64,000 bases of DNA from Geomonas silvestris (GCF_014193515.1 NZ_BLXX01000003.1:343538-407537), one strand, 5' to 3'; positions 54,427 through 63,530 are shown, counted from the first letter of the stretch. Translations and numbers: made by a program. Notes: generated by a model not told the origin, from the sequence alone.

Positions 54427-55088
54427 GTAAGGGCGCGCGTCAAGAAGACGCGGTCTACCGCGACCCGGCGGCGATAGCGGAGCGCCTGAGAGCCGCGCTC
54501 GCTGCGCGCCAAAGGGTCCCCATGGAATCGGGGCCGGTTCCGGCGGCAGCCCTGGTGCCGCTTTTCTTGAAGGACGACGAGATCCACGTCCTCTTCACCA
54601 AGCGCACCTCGCAGCTGACCCACCACTCCGGCGAGATCTCCTTTCCCGGCGGTCGCGGCGAGCCCGAGGATATCAATTCGGCGGCCACCGCGCTGCGCGA
54701 GACCTGGGAGGAGATCGGCATCCGTCCCGAGCACGTCGAGGTCCTGGGAGAGTTGGACGACGTCCGCTCGCTGCACAACTACCGGGTGACCCCCGTGGTG
54801 GGGATCTTCCCGGCCGGCTACCAGCTCACCGTGAACGACGCCGAGATCGAGCGGATCATCGAGGTGCCGCTTTCGCACTTCGGGAAGCCCGGGGTGTACC
54901 GGACCGAGGATTGGCAGTGGCAGGGACAGAGGCGGGCCATGCATTTTTACATGCACGGTACGGACGAGATCTGGGGGCTGACGGCCAGGATCCTGAAGCA
55001 GTTTCTGGACGTTTTGCACGGCAAGTGCGACGCGCGCGAAGAGGAGTGCACCACGCCGGCGGATTTCAGCTATCCGCCCAGCGACTGA
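54423..55088 (+). CDS. Nudix hydrolase, CoA pyrophosphatase-like, possible CTG start
   Basis: Probably hydrolyses CoA or related pyrophosphates (NudL-like). The UPF0035-type segment [17 protein letters not shown] runs into a complete Nudix box (GRGEPED...RETWEEIGI). No ATG, GTG or TTG lies near the rpe stop in this frame. CTG 54423 sits eight bases after AAGGAG and overlaps the rpe stop, and starting there keeps the N-terminal [16 protein letters not shown] helix that family members have. The first ATG is at 54522 and would shorten the protein by 33 residues. Confidence 0.82.
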   Translation: MSKGARQEDAVYRDPAAIAERLRAALAARQRVPMESGPVPAAALVPLFLKDDEIHVLFTKRTSQLTHHSGEISFPGGRGEPEDINSAATALRETWEEIGIRPEHVEVLGELDDVRSLHNYRVTPVVGIFPAGYQLTVNDAEIERIIEVPLSHFGKPGVYRTEDWQWQGQRRAMHFYMHGTDEIWGLTARILKQFLDVLHGKCDAREEECTTPADFSYPPSD

Positions 55089-55118
55089 GGGGCGTTTGGA
55101 AAGGTGATGAAGTGGTAG

Positions 55119-55147
55119 GGGCGAATAGTAATTCGCCCTTTTTTATT
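55119..55147 (+). terminator. Intrinsic terminator of the rsmB-rpe-Nudix operon
   Basis: GGGCGAAT/ATTCGCCC stem (55119-55126, 55131-55138, loop AGTA) followed by TTTTTTATT. Confidence 0.9.
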
Positions 55148-55310
55148 GCCCAGAAGCGGAGGCGGGGTTTCCTAGTGAATCCCTTCCGCCACCTCGTCAA
55201 ACTTTTCCACCCAGCGTTGCAGGAGCCCCGGGCGTAAAAGATTCTTCCGAGAATTTGGTAAATGGTGCCTTACCTGCCAGGCACGTTGTCACGCAAACCG
55301 CTTCGTCACG

Positions 55311-55475
55311 TTCCTCCCTTTGCGAAGGGAGGACAGGAGGGATTTGCTTTTTCCGTCCGGTGTAAAGATCTGAAAAAGAGCAGTACTAAGTTCAGAAGGT
55401 TAATGGGAGGTTTCGAGTCATGGTGCTCACGAAGGCAAATCCCCTCTGTCCCCCCTTCGCAAAGGGGGGGACGCG
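55311..55475. repeat. Inverted pair of family B repeats
   Basis: The gene-free gap 55089-55544 carries CCCTTTGCGAAGGGAGGACA (about 55317) and an inverted copy with CCCCCCTTCGCAAAGGGGGG (about 55450), both with tails ending in or starting from GGGATTTG/CAAATCCC. The layout matches 21516-21628. Confidence 0.75.
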
Positions 55476-55544
55476 AGTGCGCCAGCAGGAGGTGGGTAGC
55501 AACCTCTTCCCGGAATCCCCGGATGACCTTTGAAAAAGGAGGGC

Positions 55545-56219
55545 TTACCTCCCGTGCACCTTCGGATACGGGCAGACCGCCCTCAGCGGGCACCCCTCGC
55601 ACAAAGGCTTCTTCCGGCAGTGCTGCTTGCAGTGCTCCACGATGAGCGCGTGGTACTCATTGTACAGGTAGACCTCCGCTGGCAGCGCCTCCATGAAAAG
55701 CGCCCGCACCTCCTCGTAGCCGTCCGTCTCCCGCACCAGGCCCAGCCGCGAAAAGAGCCGCTTGGTGTAGGCGTCCACCACGAAGGAAGGCTTTCCCCCC
55801 GCGTAGAGCAGGATCGAATCGCAGGTCTCCCGCCCGATGCCGCGCACCGCCAGCAGGCGCTCGCGCAGCTCTCTCCAGTCCCCCTCGAACACGGCGTCCA
55901 GCGAGCCGTGCCCCTCGAGCACCCACCGCACGAACTCCTTGAGCCGCACGCTCTTCACGTTGAAAAAACCGCTGGGGCGGATCAGTTCCGCCAGGCGTTC
56001 CATCTCCAGCTCCAGGATCGCCTCCGGAACCAGGAGCCCCTCGCGCCTGAGGTTCAGGATCGCCTTCTCCACGTTGAGCCAGTTGGTGTTCTGGGTGAGG
56101 ATGGCGCCGACGCAGACCTCGAAGGGGGTCTCGGCCGGCCACCAGTTGAGCGCGCCGTAGCGTTTGAAGAGGAGGTCGAACACCTCCATGAGACGGGACT
56201 GCCGGGGATCTGCCTGCAA
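55545..56219 (-). CDS. HhH-GPD DNA glycosylase with iron-sulfur cluster (MagIII-like)
   Basis: Base-excision repair glycosylase of 224 residues. The helix-hairpin-helix VRGIGRETCDSILLYAG is followed by the catalytic aspartate in VVDAYTKRL. The position of the lysine used by endonuclease III is glutamate here, as in 3-methyladenine glycosylases of the MagIII group, so a monofunctional enzyme is likely. The C-terminus has a 4Fe-4S-type cysteine set (C-x5-C-x2-C-x5-C). TTG 56219 has AAGGAAG upstream; ATG 56189 has none. Confidence 0.85.
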   Translation of the reverse strand: MQADPRQSRLMEVFDLLFKRYGALNWWPAETPFEVCVGAILTQNTNWLNVEKAILNLRREGLLVPEAILELEMERLAELIRPSGFFNVKSVRLKEFVRWVLEGHGSLDAVFEGDWRELRERLLAVRGIGRETCDSILLYAGGKPSFVVDAYTKRLFSRLGLVRETDGYEEVRALFMEALPAEVYLYNEYHALIVEHCKQHCRKKPLCEGCPLRAVCPYPKVHGR

Positions 56220-56311
56220 GGGGACACTTCCTTGGTTGGGGGTGGTCGATACGAAAAGGGCCCTCCCCTTGTGAAGGGAGGACCCGGGATGCGTGGATCG
56301 GAAGCGAGACG

Positions 56312-56854
56312 CTACACTTGTTCGGCGAGATCCTCGAGATACTCGCGCGAGTACCTCACGTAGTTCCCCGCGGAGCGCGCGAGCCAGGCAACTTCCGCCT
56401 CGGTCAGGTCGCGCTTGTACTTGGCCGGGGCCCCGACCCAGAGCGTTCCCGGCGGGATGACGGTCCCCTCGGTGACCAGGGCGCGGGCGCCGACCAGGGC
56501 ACCCTTGCCGACCACCGCCTTGTCCATCACCATCGCCTGCATCCCGATGAAGGCGCCGTCCTCGATGGTGCAGCCGTGCAGGGTCACGCTGTGTCCCACG
56601 GTCACGTCGTTGCCGATTACCAGCGGGGCACCGGGGTCTTCGGCGTTTTTCTTGTGGGTCACATGCAGCATCGAGAGATCCTGGATGTTGCTCCGGTCGC
56701 CGATCGTTATGAAGTTGACGTCGCCGCGCACCACGCAGTTGTACCAGATGCTCGCTTCCTTGCCGATGGTCACGTCGCCGATTACCACGGCTCCTTCGGC
56801 GATGAAGGCGGAATCCTCGATTTTAGGGGAGATCCCCTTGAAGGGACGGATCAT
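56312..56854 (-). CDS. Gamma carbonic anhydrase family protein
   Basis: 180-residue left-handed beta-helix (hexapeptide repeat) trimer-forming protein of the YrdA/CaiE type. IRPFKGISPKIEDSAFIAEG begins the helix; the zinc histidines appear in MLHVTHKK and VGHSVTLHGC. Ends with a C-terminal helix (AGNYVRYSREYLEDLA). ATG 56854 is chosen over the long upstream frame, which overlaps nadA. It follows nadA by 23 bases and is probably in one operon. Confidence 0.9.
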   Translation of the reverse strand: MIRPFKGISPKIEDSAFIAEGAVVIGDVTIGKEASIWYNCVVRGDVNFITIGDRSNIQDLSMLHVTHKKNAEDPGAPLVIGNDVTVGHSVTLHGCTIEDGAFIGMQAMVMDKAVVGKGALVGARALVTEGTVIPPGTLWVGAPAKYKRDLTEAEVAWLARSAGNYVRYSREYLEDLAEQV

Positions 56855-56877
56855 GGTTGGCTCCGGTTCAGCGCGTG

Positions 56878-57792
56878 TCAGTCGCGCGGGATGGCGAGCA
56901 TGCGCTCCAGGGCGCGCTTGGCGGGAACCCGGGTCTCTTCGGGGACCTTCACCACCGGCTGCATGGTGGTAAGCGCCTCGAGCACGTCCTCCAGGGAGGT
57001 CAGTTTCATGTTGGGGCAGACCAGGGCCGGCGAGGCGAGGATGAACTCCTTCTCGGGGTTCTCCCGCTTCAGGCGCCACAGGATCCCGGCCTCGGTGCCG
57101 ATGATGAAGCGCTTGGCGCTGCTTTTGCGGCAGTAGTCGTACATGCCGGTCGTGGAGCAAACGTGGTCGGCGAGCGCCACCACCTGCGGGTTGCATTCCG
57201 GATGGCAGACGAAGGGGGCGTCGGGGTTGTTCTGCTTGAGTTCCTGCACCACTTCGGCGCGCAGCCGCTCGTGGGTCGGGCAGTACCCTTCCCAGAGGTG
57301 GAAACGCTTGTTGGTGAAGCCGGAGACGTAGCGGCCCAGGTTGCGGTCCGGGGCGAAGATGATCTCGTCGTCCTCCAGGGACTGCACGACCTTCACCGCG
57401 TTCGCCGAGGTGCAGCAGATGTCGCTTTCCGCCTTCACGGCGGCCGAGGAGTTCACGTAGGTTACCACCGGCACGCCCGGCAGGCTCTTTTTCAGGTCGC
57501 GCAGCGCCTCGACGGTGACCATGTCGGCCATCGGGCAGCCGGCGTCCAGGCGGGGCAGGAGCACGGTCTTTTCGGGGGAGAGGATGGAGGCAGATTCCGC
57601 CATGAAGTGAACGCCGCAGAAGACGATGACTTCCGCGTCAGTCTTGGCCGCCTCCATGGAAAGCGCCAGAGAGTCGCCGGTTATGTCGGCAATTTCCTGT
57701 ACTTCATCCCGCATGTAATTATGGGCAAGGAGCACCGCATTGCGCTCCTTGAGAAGCTTCTTAATCTGAGTCTGAATCGACTGCTGCTCCAT
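56878..57792 (-). CDS. nadA: Quinolinate synthase A
   Basis: Condenses iminoaspartate and dihydroxyacetone phosphate to quinolinate in de novo NAD synthesis, using an oxygen-sensitive 4Fe-4S cluster. [52 protein letters not shown] and FVCHPECNP are all typical, and three cluster cysteines can be located among them. 304 residues. Confidence 0.95.
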   Translation of the reverse strand: MEQQSIQTQIKKLLKERNAVLLAHNYMRDEVQEIADITGDSLALSMEAAKTDAEVIVFCGVHFMAESASILSPEKTVLLPRLDAGCPMADMVTVEALRDLKKSLPGVPVVTYVNSSAAVKAESDICCTSANAVKVVQSLEDDEIIFAPDRNLGRYVSGFTNKRFHLWEGYCPTHERLRAEVVQELKQNNPDAPFVCHPECNPQVVALADHVCSTTGMYDYCRKSSAKRFIIGTEAGILWRLKRENPEKEFILASPALVCPNMKLTSLEDVLEALTTMQPVVKVPEETRVPAKRALERMLAIPRD

Positions 57793-57850
57793 ATGTTTAT
57801 CACCGCCAAAGGTTTGTTTTCAGTAGCTGAATCCAATGTAAACAGCACCG

Positions 57851-57879
57851 ATAGTAGACAATGTTAACGATCCTGTCAA
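57851..57879 (-). promoter_or_regulatory. nadA: nadA promoter
   Basis: On the minus strand TTGACA (57879-57874), 17-base spacer, TACTAT (57856-57851), about 60 bases before the nadA start. Confidence 0.75.
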
Positions 57880-57906
57880 ACCCTTTGAGCCAGCGGATAA
57901 GCAAGC

Positions 57907-57935
57907 TTGACACTGGAGAGTAAAACCTCTATTAT
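57907..57935 (+). promoter_or_regulatory. tatA: tatA promoter
   Basis: TTGACA (57907-57912), 17-base spacer, TATTAT (57930-57935), about 60 bases before the tatA start; divergent from the nadA promoter. Confidence 0.8.
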
Positions 57936-57995
57936 TTTTTCTAACTTTTTTGATCCAACTGCGGAAGATAGCGCAGAAAAAGCGAGGTAGCAGGT

Positions 57996-58346
57996 ATGTT
58001 TGGAATTGGGATGCCGGAACTGATCATCATCATGGTCATCGCGCTGATAGTAATCGGCCCTCAGAAACTCCCGGACCTCGCCAAGTCGTTGGGCAAGGGG
58101 CTGGCGGAGTTCAAGAAAGCCACGGACGATTTCAAGCAGACGATCGATGCCGAGACCAGGAGCACCGAGGAGAAGGAGCACCTGGCGAAGCTCGCCGAGG
58201 CGAAGGCCAAGGCGGAGGCCGAGCGCCTGCAGGAAGCCGAGGAGCTGCGTCTTAAGGTTGAGGGGCACGGCGCACCGGCCGAGGGACCGAAGGTGGAAGC
58301 AGCGGCCGCCGCTGCGGCCGTCGAGCCGGAGAAGAAGCCGGCCTGA
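57996..58346 (+). CDS. tatA: Twin-arginine translocase subunit TatA/TatB
   Basis: 116-residue component of the Tat pore. One N-terminal helix ([21 protein letters not shown]) with the following amphipathic helix ([20 protein letters not shown]), then a charged coiled tail and an Ala/Glu/Lys/Pro-rich end. The glutamate in the first helix and the GPxxLP hinge fit both TatA and TatB; the long tail is TatB-like. No tatC is adjacent. Confidence 0.88.
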   Translation: MFGIGMPELIIIMVIALIVIGPQKLPDLAKSLGKGLAEFKKATDDFKQTIDAETRSTEEKEHLAKLAEAKAKAEAERLQEAEELRLKVEGHGAPAEGPKVEAAAAAAAVEPEKKPA

Positions 58347-58372
58347 GGTCAGCGTGTGCAGCACAAGCCGAG

Positions 58373-58400
58373 AAGGCGGGGGGAACCCCGCCTTTTTTTT
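58373..58400 (+). terminator. Intrinsic terminator of tatA
   Basis: AAGGCGGGG/CCCCGCCTT stem (58373-58381, 58386-58394) and an eight-T run. Confidence 0.9.
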
Positions 58401-58404
58401 GTGC

Positions 58405-58665
58405 CTGACAGGGATAAACGGGATAGAGTCAACGGCATAGGGACAGGGATGAATGTGATAAATGGGATAAAGGCAAATACTGAAATCTTGTAGAGGGAAA
58501 ACCAAAAGCAAAGCCTTGAACCACTAAGGGTTAAGGTTGAGTCTTTCCCGTTTTCGCCGTTATCCCCTTCATCCCATTAATCCCTGTTCTGTTAAGGTTT
58601 TATCCTGTTTATCCCCTTCATCCCTGTTAGTTTCTGCCGTTATCCGATTTATCCCTGTTCAAACC
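58405..58665. repeat. Degenerate inverted repeats of an ATAAACGGGAT type (family D)
   Basis: Several GGGATAAACGGGAT / GGGATGAA units on the left (58410-58475) face TTATCCCCTTCATCCC / TTATCCCTGTT units on the right (58560-58655). The gap 58347-58712 has no gene. Confidence 0.7.
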
Positions 58666-58712
58666 GGTAAAGCCGGGTATAGTTGTACCTTTAACGCACC
58701 CGGAGTTGCCGC

Positions 58713-59129
58713 ATGTTCAACCTGTTTCGCAGACAAAAAGAACCGATCCCGTTTCCCGATAACCAGGCAGCCTTCGCGCATGCCTGCACGCTCGGCTACC
58801 AGCCCCTGATCGGTGCACTGATTCCCGCCCTGGTCCTGGAGACTGGAGGATTCGGCCCCGAGGGCGAACGCACCTTCCAGATCAACCTCGCCGTGGACGG
58901 TGTCGGCCGGGCCGTGTGGTCCTCCACCTTGAAGGACGCCAAGGGGTTCCCCAAGGAGGGGGACTTCGTCGGGTTCCGCATCGTGATGATCGCCTCGGAC
59001 CTTCCCGAGCACGCCAACCTGATCGGTTATTTGGCGTGCCGGCTCGAGCCGGTGCTGGTTCCCGGCAAAGGGTGGCGCACCGCCCAGGTCTACACCCCCG
59101 ACAACCTGAAGCCGGCCCTGCGCTTCTAA
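58713..59129 (+). CDS. Conserved hypothetical protein
   Basis: 138 residues, cytosolic, without recognised motif. It begins FNLFRRQKEPIPFPDNQAAF and has a mixed alpha/beta pattern with a TFQINLAVDG strand and a central VGFRIVMIASDLPEH stretch. CGGAG precedes ATG 58713. Isolated gene upstream of tRNA-Asn. Confidence 0.65.
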   Translation: MFNLFRRQKEPIPFPDNQAAFAHACTLGYQPLIGALIPALVLETGGFGPEGERTFQINLAVDGVGRAVWSSTLKDAKGFPKEGDFVGFRIVMIASDLPEHANLIGYLACRLEPVLVPGKGWRTAQVYTPDNLKPALRF

Positions 59130-59240
59130 ATCCGGCGGCGCCGTCGGGGCCTCTCTCGCTGGAACGGGAGGGGCGAAACGGAGAAGGGCTGGCCGGAATA
59201 AACAGAGCCGGTGAAAACGCGGTGCCGTAAAAAAAATCCG

Positions 59241-59270
59241 TTGACAACCTCAGAAAGCCCATGATATACA
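59241..59270 (+). promoter_or_regulatory. tRNA-Asn promoter
   Basis: TTGACA (59241-59246), 18-base spacer, TATACA (59265-59270), about 60 bases before the tRNA 5' end. Confidence 0.75.
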
Positions 59271-59331
59271 GTTCGAGCTTCTGACGACAACGGTCTTAAG
59301 AAGTCTTCGAGAGTAACGCCTCGTCGCTCAT

Positions 59332-59407
59332 TCCCCAATAGCTCAGTCGGTAGAGCGGGTGACTGTTAATCACCATGTCCCTGGTTCGAGTCCGGGTTGG
59401 GGAGCCA
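59332..59407 (+). tRNA. tRNA-Asn (anticodon GTT)
   Basis: 76 nt with encoded CCA. Acceptor stem TCCCCAA/TTGGGGA, D-arm with AGCTCAGTCGGTAGAGC, anticodon GTT at 59365-59367 and TTCGAGTCC in the T-arm. Its 3' half is the probable attachment site of the integrated element that follows. Confidence 0.96.
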
Positions 59408-60940
59408 AAACTCAGAAAGGTCATTTTCCTCCGGGAAGGTGACCTTTTTTTCTTTGTACGCCTTGTTGGTAACTGCAATAATATCAAATGGTTTGCGCAG
59501 ATTTGGGACCAGCTTTCCTTCGTCCCAGGTGGAGTTCGAGTGTACTAATCTCAGCACCCTTCGCTTCTCCTCCATATTTTGCGTAGAATAAAGCCTGGCG
59601 CCGTTTTGCGCGAGTTCTAGTAGCCGAGTCGCATCATCGAGGTATTTGTGGTTCGGATACTGGTGACCACGGATTGAGTTGTCGATCTCCCTTAACTCAC
59701 CTTTGAACTTCTCGGAGTAACGGACGAACTGCTCAGGCGTGATCACGCCGTCCAGTTTGTCCGTGTAAATACTGTCCAACCGTCCCTCCACCTTCCTGCG
59801 TTGAGTTGCCAGGGCGGCAAGGCGTTCCTCGTGGTAGCGTCTCTTGTCGCCTTCAGTTTCCCTCATTACCCCAACAATCCACTCCACAACATCGGAATCG
59901 AGAGTGATTGCTTCTATGGCCTTCAAGAACTCCAGATCCAGCACCTCTTCTCTGACGCATTTACCGCTGCACTTCCCGCGATTTTGCGTGCAATGGTAGT
60001 ATATGTACCGCTCCTTCTTCAATTCAGCCACCATAGCGCAACCGCACTTTGCGCACGTCACCATCCCCTGAAACGCAAAAAAATGTTTCAGCGGCTTTGA
60101 GGGGCGGCTTGCCTTTCCTTGGATGGTGTCTTGGACCTTGTCGAACAGATCCTTGGAGATGATCGCCTCGTACACCCCCTTGTACGTCTCGCCTTTCCAG
60201 ACAAACTCCCCACAGTAGATAGGGTTTTTTAGTATTTTTTCGATGAGGCTTTTGCACACCTTACCGGTGTTATCTCTGCACCGGAAACCGTCGTTATATG
60301 CCTTTTTGACAATGTCCGACATCGAGTACATGCCGGTTGCATACCACTGGAAGATCGCCTTAATGAAGGGAGCTCGCACGGGATCAGGGATGATAATTTT
60401 CTTCTTATCCGGACCGACCGCATTTTCATATCCCAACGGTGCTTGGGATGGCCACATCCCCTCTTTCGCTTTCTGCGTCATGCCCTTGACAACCTCTTCC
60501 GATAGATTGTCGACGACGTTCTTCGCCATAAGCACTTTGAATCCGCACATTAATTTTTTTGCCGAGGGGGAGTTCGGGGTAATGACTTCGTGTTCCTTTA
60601 CAAAATGGATTTCTGCCTTGTATTCTTCGAGGAGCATCCCGGCATCATAGAGGTTACGAACTAGCCGATCTACTTTCTCGACCAGGATCGTATGGCAGTT
60701 GTTAGTGCGGTCATCAAGAAACTCAAGCATCTTGTTAAATTCCTTACGCCCGTGCCCTTTTGCACTTTCAACATCTACGTACTCGCAGACTATTTCAATC
60801 CCGTTTGCTTGAGCGTAATCATGAAGTAGTTGAAGTTGTGCCGGTAAGGAGAAACCTTCCTCTTTTTGCTCCTTTGACGACACTCTTACATAATTCACGG
60901 CTCTAGTCTTGCTGCCCCCACTAATATTTTTCCCTTTCAT
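59366..60940 (-). CDS. Large serine recombinase
   Basis: Site-specific integrase of 524 residues. The resolvase domain has YVRVSSKEQ with catalytic serine S21 and DRLVRNLYDAGML-type helices. A recombinase domain (MWPSQAPLGYENAVG) and a zinc ribbon (CAKCGCAM, then CTQNRGKCSGKC) follow, with a long coiled-coil region. The last 14 or so residues (LPNPDSNQGHGD) are the antisense of the tRNA-Asn 3' half, and the stop codon 59366-59368 overlaps the anticodon, so this end was created by integration. ATG 60940 has AGGTG upstream; GTG 60949 is an alternative. Confidence 0.92.
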   Translation of the reverse strand: MKGKNISGGSKTRAVNYVRVSSKEQKEEGFSLPAQLQLLHDYAQANGIEIVCEYVDVESAKGHGRKEFNKMLEFLDDRTNNCHTILVEKVDRLVRNLYDAGMLLEEYKAEIHFVKEHEVITPNSPSAKKLMCGFKVLMAKNVVDNLSEEVVKGMTQKAKEGMWPSQAPLGYENAVGPDKKKIIIPDPVRAPFIKAIFQWYATGMYSMSDIVKKAYNDGFRCRDNTGKVCKSLIEKILKNPIYCGEFVWKGETYKGVYEAIISKDLFDKVQDTIQGKASRPSKPLKHFFAFQGMVTCAKCGCAMVAELKKERYIYYHCTQNRGKCSGKCVREEVLDLEFLKAIEAITLDSDVVEWIVGVMRETEGDKRRYHEERLAALATQRRKVEGRLDSIYTDKLDGVITPEQFVRYSEKFKGELREIDNSIRGHQYPNHKYLDDATRLLELAQNGARLYSTQNMEEKRRVLRLVHSNSTWDEGKLVPNLRKPFDIIAVTNKAYKEKKVTFPEENDLSEFWLPNPDSNQGHGD

Positions 60941-61010
60941 AATTCGCACCTACTGCTTTTGATTGACTCTCATATAGATGATATAAGCAGAAATCGGCGC
61001 ATCTGTCACT

Positions 61011-61193
61011 TCAAGATTGAAGAGAGGTGTCCCATTCCTGAAGAATGGAAAAAAAACCCGTCATCATTTCGATGATTTGACGAGCTTCTTCCCTAGAAAG
61101 GGGTTGGCCATACCGCCGCTCCCAAAACTTCATGGTGCTCGAGATGGCATCATGCCCGTCCTCCTTAATTTTTAAGTCCTTCCTTTTCTGCAT
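61011..61193 (-). CDS. Small hypothetical protein of the element
   Basis: 60 residues, charged and helical (KFWERRYGQPLSREEARQII, then MMTGFFSILQEWD). No family named with confidence. It lies between the helicase and recombinase genes on the same strand, with AAGGTG before its ATG; such small ORFs are common next to integrases. Confidence 0.6.
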   Translation of the reverse strand: MQKRKDLKIKEDGHDAISSTMKFWERRYGQPLSREEARQIIEMMTGFFSILQEWDTSLQS

Positions 61194-61256
61194 CTGGTCA
61201 CCTTGACAGGAATCGGCCCCTCGCCCCCTAAGACCTGGGGCGCCATTAAGTGCCGC

Positions 61257-62597
61257 TTACAGCCCCACGAAACGCTGATATTCGCCAAGCCAGCAAACAG
61301 GGATGCTTATGTTCCGCTCCCCTGCACGCTGTTTTTCGATTATGATTTCCGCCTTTGCCTGGTGCTCGCGGTAGTTGTGGCTGCTGTCGTTCACGCGGTC
61401 TTTACACTGTTGGCAGTACGCCGCCGGGCGGTAGGGGAAGATGATCACATCAGCGTCCTGCTCAATTTCTCCTGAGTCCCTGAGATCGCTCATGTTCGGA
61501 CGTTTATCTGGGCGCCCGTCGACGGAGCGGTTGAGCTGTGAAAGGGCGATCACGGGGATCTCCAACTCACGTGCGAGTTGCTTCAGGCCTCGGCTGATTT
61601 CTCCTAGTCCCTGCACCCGATTATCACGAGAGTTATTGAGCGACATGAGCTGTAGGTAGTCGATTACAACCAAGTCGAGTCCAGTCTTTTTCTGACGACG
61701 TGTCTTTGCACGAAGCTCCCGGAGCGAGATGGCAGGAGTATCGTCGATCATCATGTTCCAACCATGCATTTTTGCGAATGCCGCGGCGAGCTTCGACCAG
61801 TCGTTTTCCGTCAATTGCCCGTTCCGTATCCGCTGATAGGCCACCCCGTGTGATGCGGTGAGCCGGTCCACATTGTCGCCCCGGCTCATTTCCAGCGCGA
61901 ACAGCATCGCAGTTTTACCTGAGCGGCAGGCGTTGAAGATGACATTCAGCCCGAAAGCGGTTTTTCCCATCGACGGCCTACCAGCGATGACAATAAACTC
62001 CCCAGGGTGCATTCCCGAGGTTGCTGCGTCGACGCCATCGATGCCGTAGGGCAGTCCCTGGATGTCACCCTTGTTTTCGTAGCGACACTCGATCCGTTCG
62101 ACGGCCTCCCGGACCGACCGCCCCATGTCAACGGGCTCGGCATTACGGCTGCTGGTGCCGGGTTGCACGGCCGCTTCTATCTTGGCGACGGCATGCTCTA
62201 TATCTCCGCCGGAGTAAACGATGTGAATTGCGTTGTTTGCTGCGGCGATCAGTCGGCGCTCGACGGCTTTTTGCTGCACGATCCTGCAATAGTAGGCAAC
62301 ATTTGCAGCCATAGGGACGTACTCGGCGAGGGCGTACAAGTACGCAGCGCCACCACACGATTCCAGGTTCGCAGAGGCTTTCATTGCATTGACCATGGTG
62401 ACCAAGTCAATAGGCTCGTTGCGGTCGGCAAGAGACTCCATCGCCTTGAAGATTACGCGGTGCGACTCTCGATAAAAATCTTCGGCAGTCATGATCCGAT
62501 GGACTGTGTCCATCGCCCCGCCATCGAGGAAAATCGCGCCAAGGATCGACATTTCTGCGTCAATTGCCTGGGGTTGTAACTGCTGATTAGTTGTCAT
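61257..62597 (-). CDS. DnaB-type replicative helicase of the element
   Basis: 446-residue helicase: N-terminal DnaB domain (PQAIDAEMSILGAIFLDGGA), linker, and RecA-like domain with Walker A GRPSMGKTA, VVIDYLQLM Walker B and SQLNRSVDGRPDKRPNMSDL (DnaB motif 4 region). Likely replicates the element itself. ATG 62597 has GGGAG upstream and lies 11 bases inside the preceding gene. Confidence 0.92.
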   Translation of the reverse strand: MTTNQQLQPQAIDAEMSILGAIFLDGGAMDTVHRIMTAEDFYRESHRVIFKAMESLADRNEPIDLVTMVNAMKASANLESCGGAAYLYALAEYVPMAANVAYYCRIVQQKAVERRLIAAANNAIHIVYSGGDIEHAVAKIEAAVQPGTSSRNAEPVDMGRSVREAVERIECRYENKGDIQGLPYGIDGVDAATSGMHPGEFIVIAGRPSMGKTAFGLNVIFNACRSGKTAMLFALEMSRGDNVDRLTASHGVAYQRIRNGQLTENDWSKLAAAFAKMHGWNMMIDDTPAISLRELRAKTRRQKKTGLDLVVIDYLQLMSLNNSRDNRVQGLGEISRGLKQLARELEIPVIALSQLNRSVDGRPDKRPNMSDLRDSGEIEQDADVIIFPYRPAAYCQQCKDRVNDSSHNYREHQAKAEIIIEKQRAGERNISIPVCWLGEYQRFVGL

Positions 62598-63342
62598 ATA
62601 TCTCCCAAATCCTTTGAATTTTTTCAGATTCATCAGCCGTTATCGGTAAGTGTGTCGGAGTGTTAGTAGCAGCCTCATCTTCCCAGCGTCGGCCATTCAG
62701 CCAGGTTGCCGCGTGTGGTATAAAGCGACCATTGTCTTTCTGCCAGGACTCTCCGCCCTTTTGCTGGTCCAGAGCTTTCAGGATAACCGTGAGGAGATCC
62801 ACGTCGGGGTTGATCTTTGCCCATGATTCCTCTGCGGCAGCCTTCGCTTTCTTGGTTGGGTAAGCCTCCCAGAATTGAGCAAAGGCAGAGAGGCCTGATA
62901 CTGGTTTTTCCGGTTTAGGGTTTTTATTTGGTTTAGGTTTAGGCTTAGGTTCTTTAGTAGGCCTGCACGATTTCTCCGCCTTTCCTCCGTTATTCCTATG
63001 ACTTTCCTCCGTTAGGCTGCGCAACCACCTGGAATCAATCGCCTTAATTCCACCACGACTCCTCTGCGCTTCCTCCGCTTTTACCATCACGATTACCCCA
63101 CGTTGATTACGGTAATTTGCTTTGTTTTTGGGGTACTCGATGGAGACCCCGGCCTCTTTAAAAAAGCGCGTAACCCGGCCTTCCGACCAAGTCCACAGCT
63201 TGGCAAATCCGCATATTGAAACCGGGGATTCTTCGTCATAATCCAGCATCAGCGAAAACATCGCCTCCAGCTTTGTGAAAGGCCGATCTCGGGGCAGCTC
63301 TCCGGCGAGGCTCTTACTCATAGGAACCCAACCGCCTGCCAT
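62587..63342 (-). CDS. Phage-type replication organiser-like protein
   Basis: 251 residues. The N-terminal part is a winged-helix-like segment (FTKLEAMFSLMLDYDEE, LWTWSEGRVTRFFKEAG). The middle is a Lys/Pro-rich linker (KEPKPKPKPNKNPKPEKP). The C-terminal domain has FAQFWEAYPTKKAKAAAEES and RFIPHAATWLNGRRWEDE, a segment frequent in phage replication proteins encoded beside DnaB. It probably loads the helicase at the element origin. ATG 63342 overlaps the stop of the leader gene (TGATG). Confidence 0.8.
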   Translation of the reverse strand: MAGGWVPMSKSLAGELPRDRPFTKLEAMFSLMLDYDEESPVSICGFAKLWTWSEGRVTRFFKEAGVSIEYPKNKANYRNQRGVIVMVKAEEAQRSRGGIKAIDSRWLRSLTEESHRNNGGKAEKSCRPTKEPKPKPKPNKNPKPEKPVSGLSAFAQFWEAYPTKKAKAAAEESWAKINPDVDLLTVILKALDQQKGGESWQKDNGRFIPHAATWLNGRRWEDEAATNTPTHLPITADESEKIQRIWEIYDN

Positions 63343-63530
63343 CAAAGCACAACCTGTTTCAGGTCTTTGCCGACGCTCAAGGTTCGCGTGTTGGCCACCG
63401 TAATTGTCTTTTGAGGGCGGTTTAGCGCTGCCGCAGCAAAGAGAACAACTCGAAGGTGCAGCTTTGGCTCATCGAGGAAGTTATGTGTAGTAGGGGGTGG
63501 TGGTGCAGTGGGGTGTGGGACTTTTGTCAT
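63342..63530 (-). CDS. Small first gene of the replication operon
   Basis: 62 residues from ATG 63530 (GGAGG upstream; the frame opens at 63560). Proline/threonine-rich start (VPHPTAPPPPTTHNF) and a basic C-terminal half. No recognised function. Coupled to the next gene by TGATG. Confidence 0.55.
   Translation of the reverse strand: MTKVPHPTAPPPPTTHNFLDEPKLHLRVVLFAAAALNRPQKTITVANTRTLSVGKDLKQVVL

Noticed and set aside
59397..59591. Plus-strand ORF just after the tRNA
   Set aside because: It lies fully inside the serine recombinase gene in antisense and shows no coding features.
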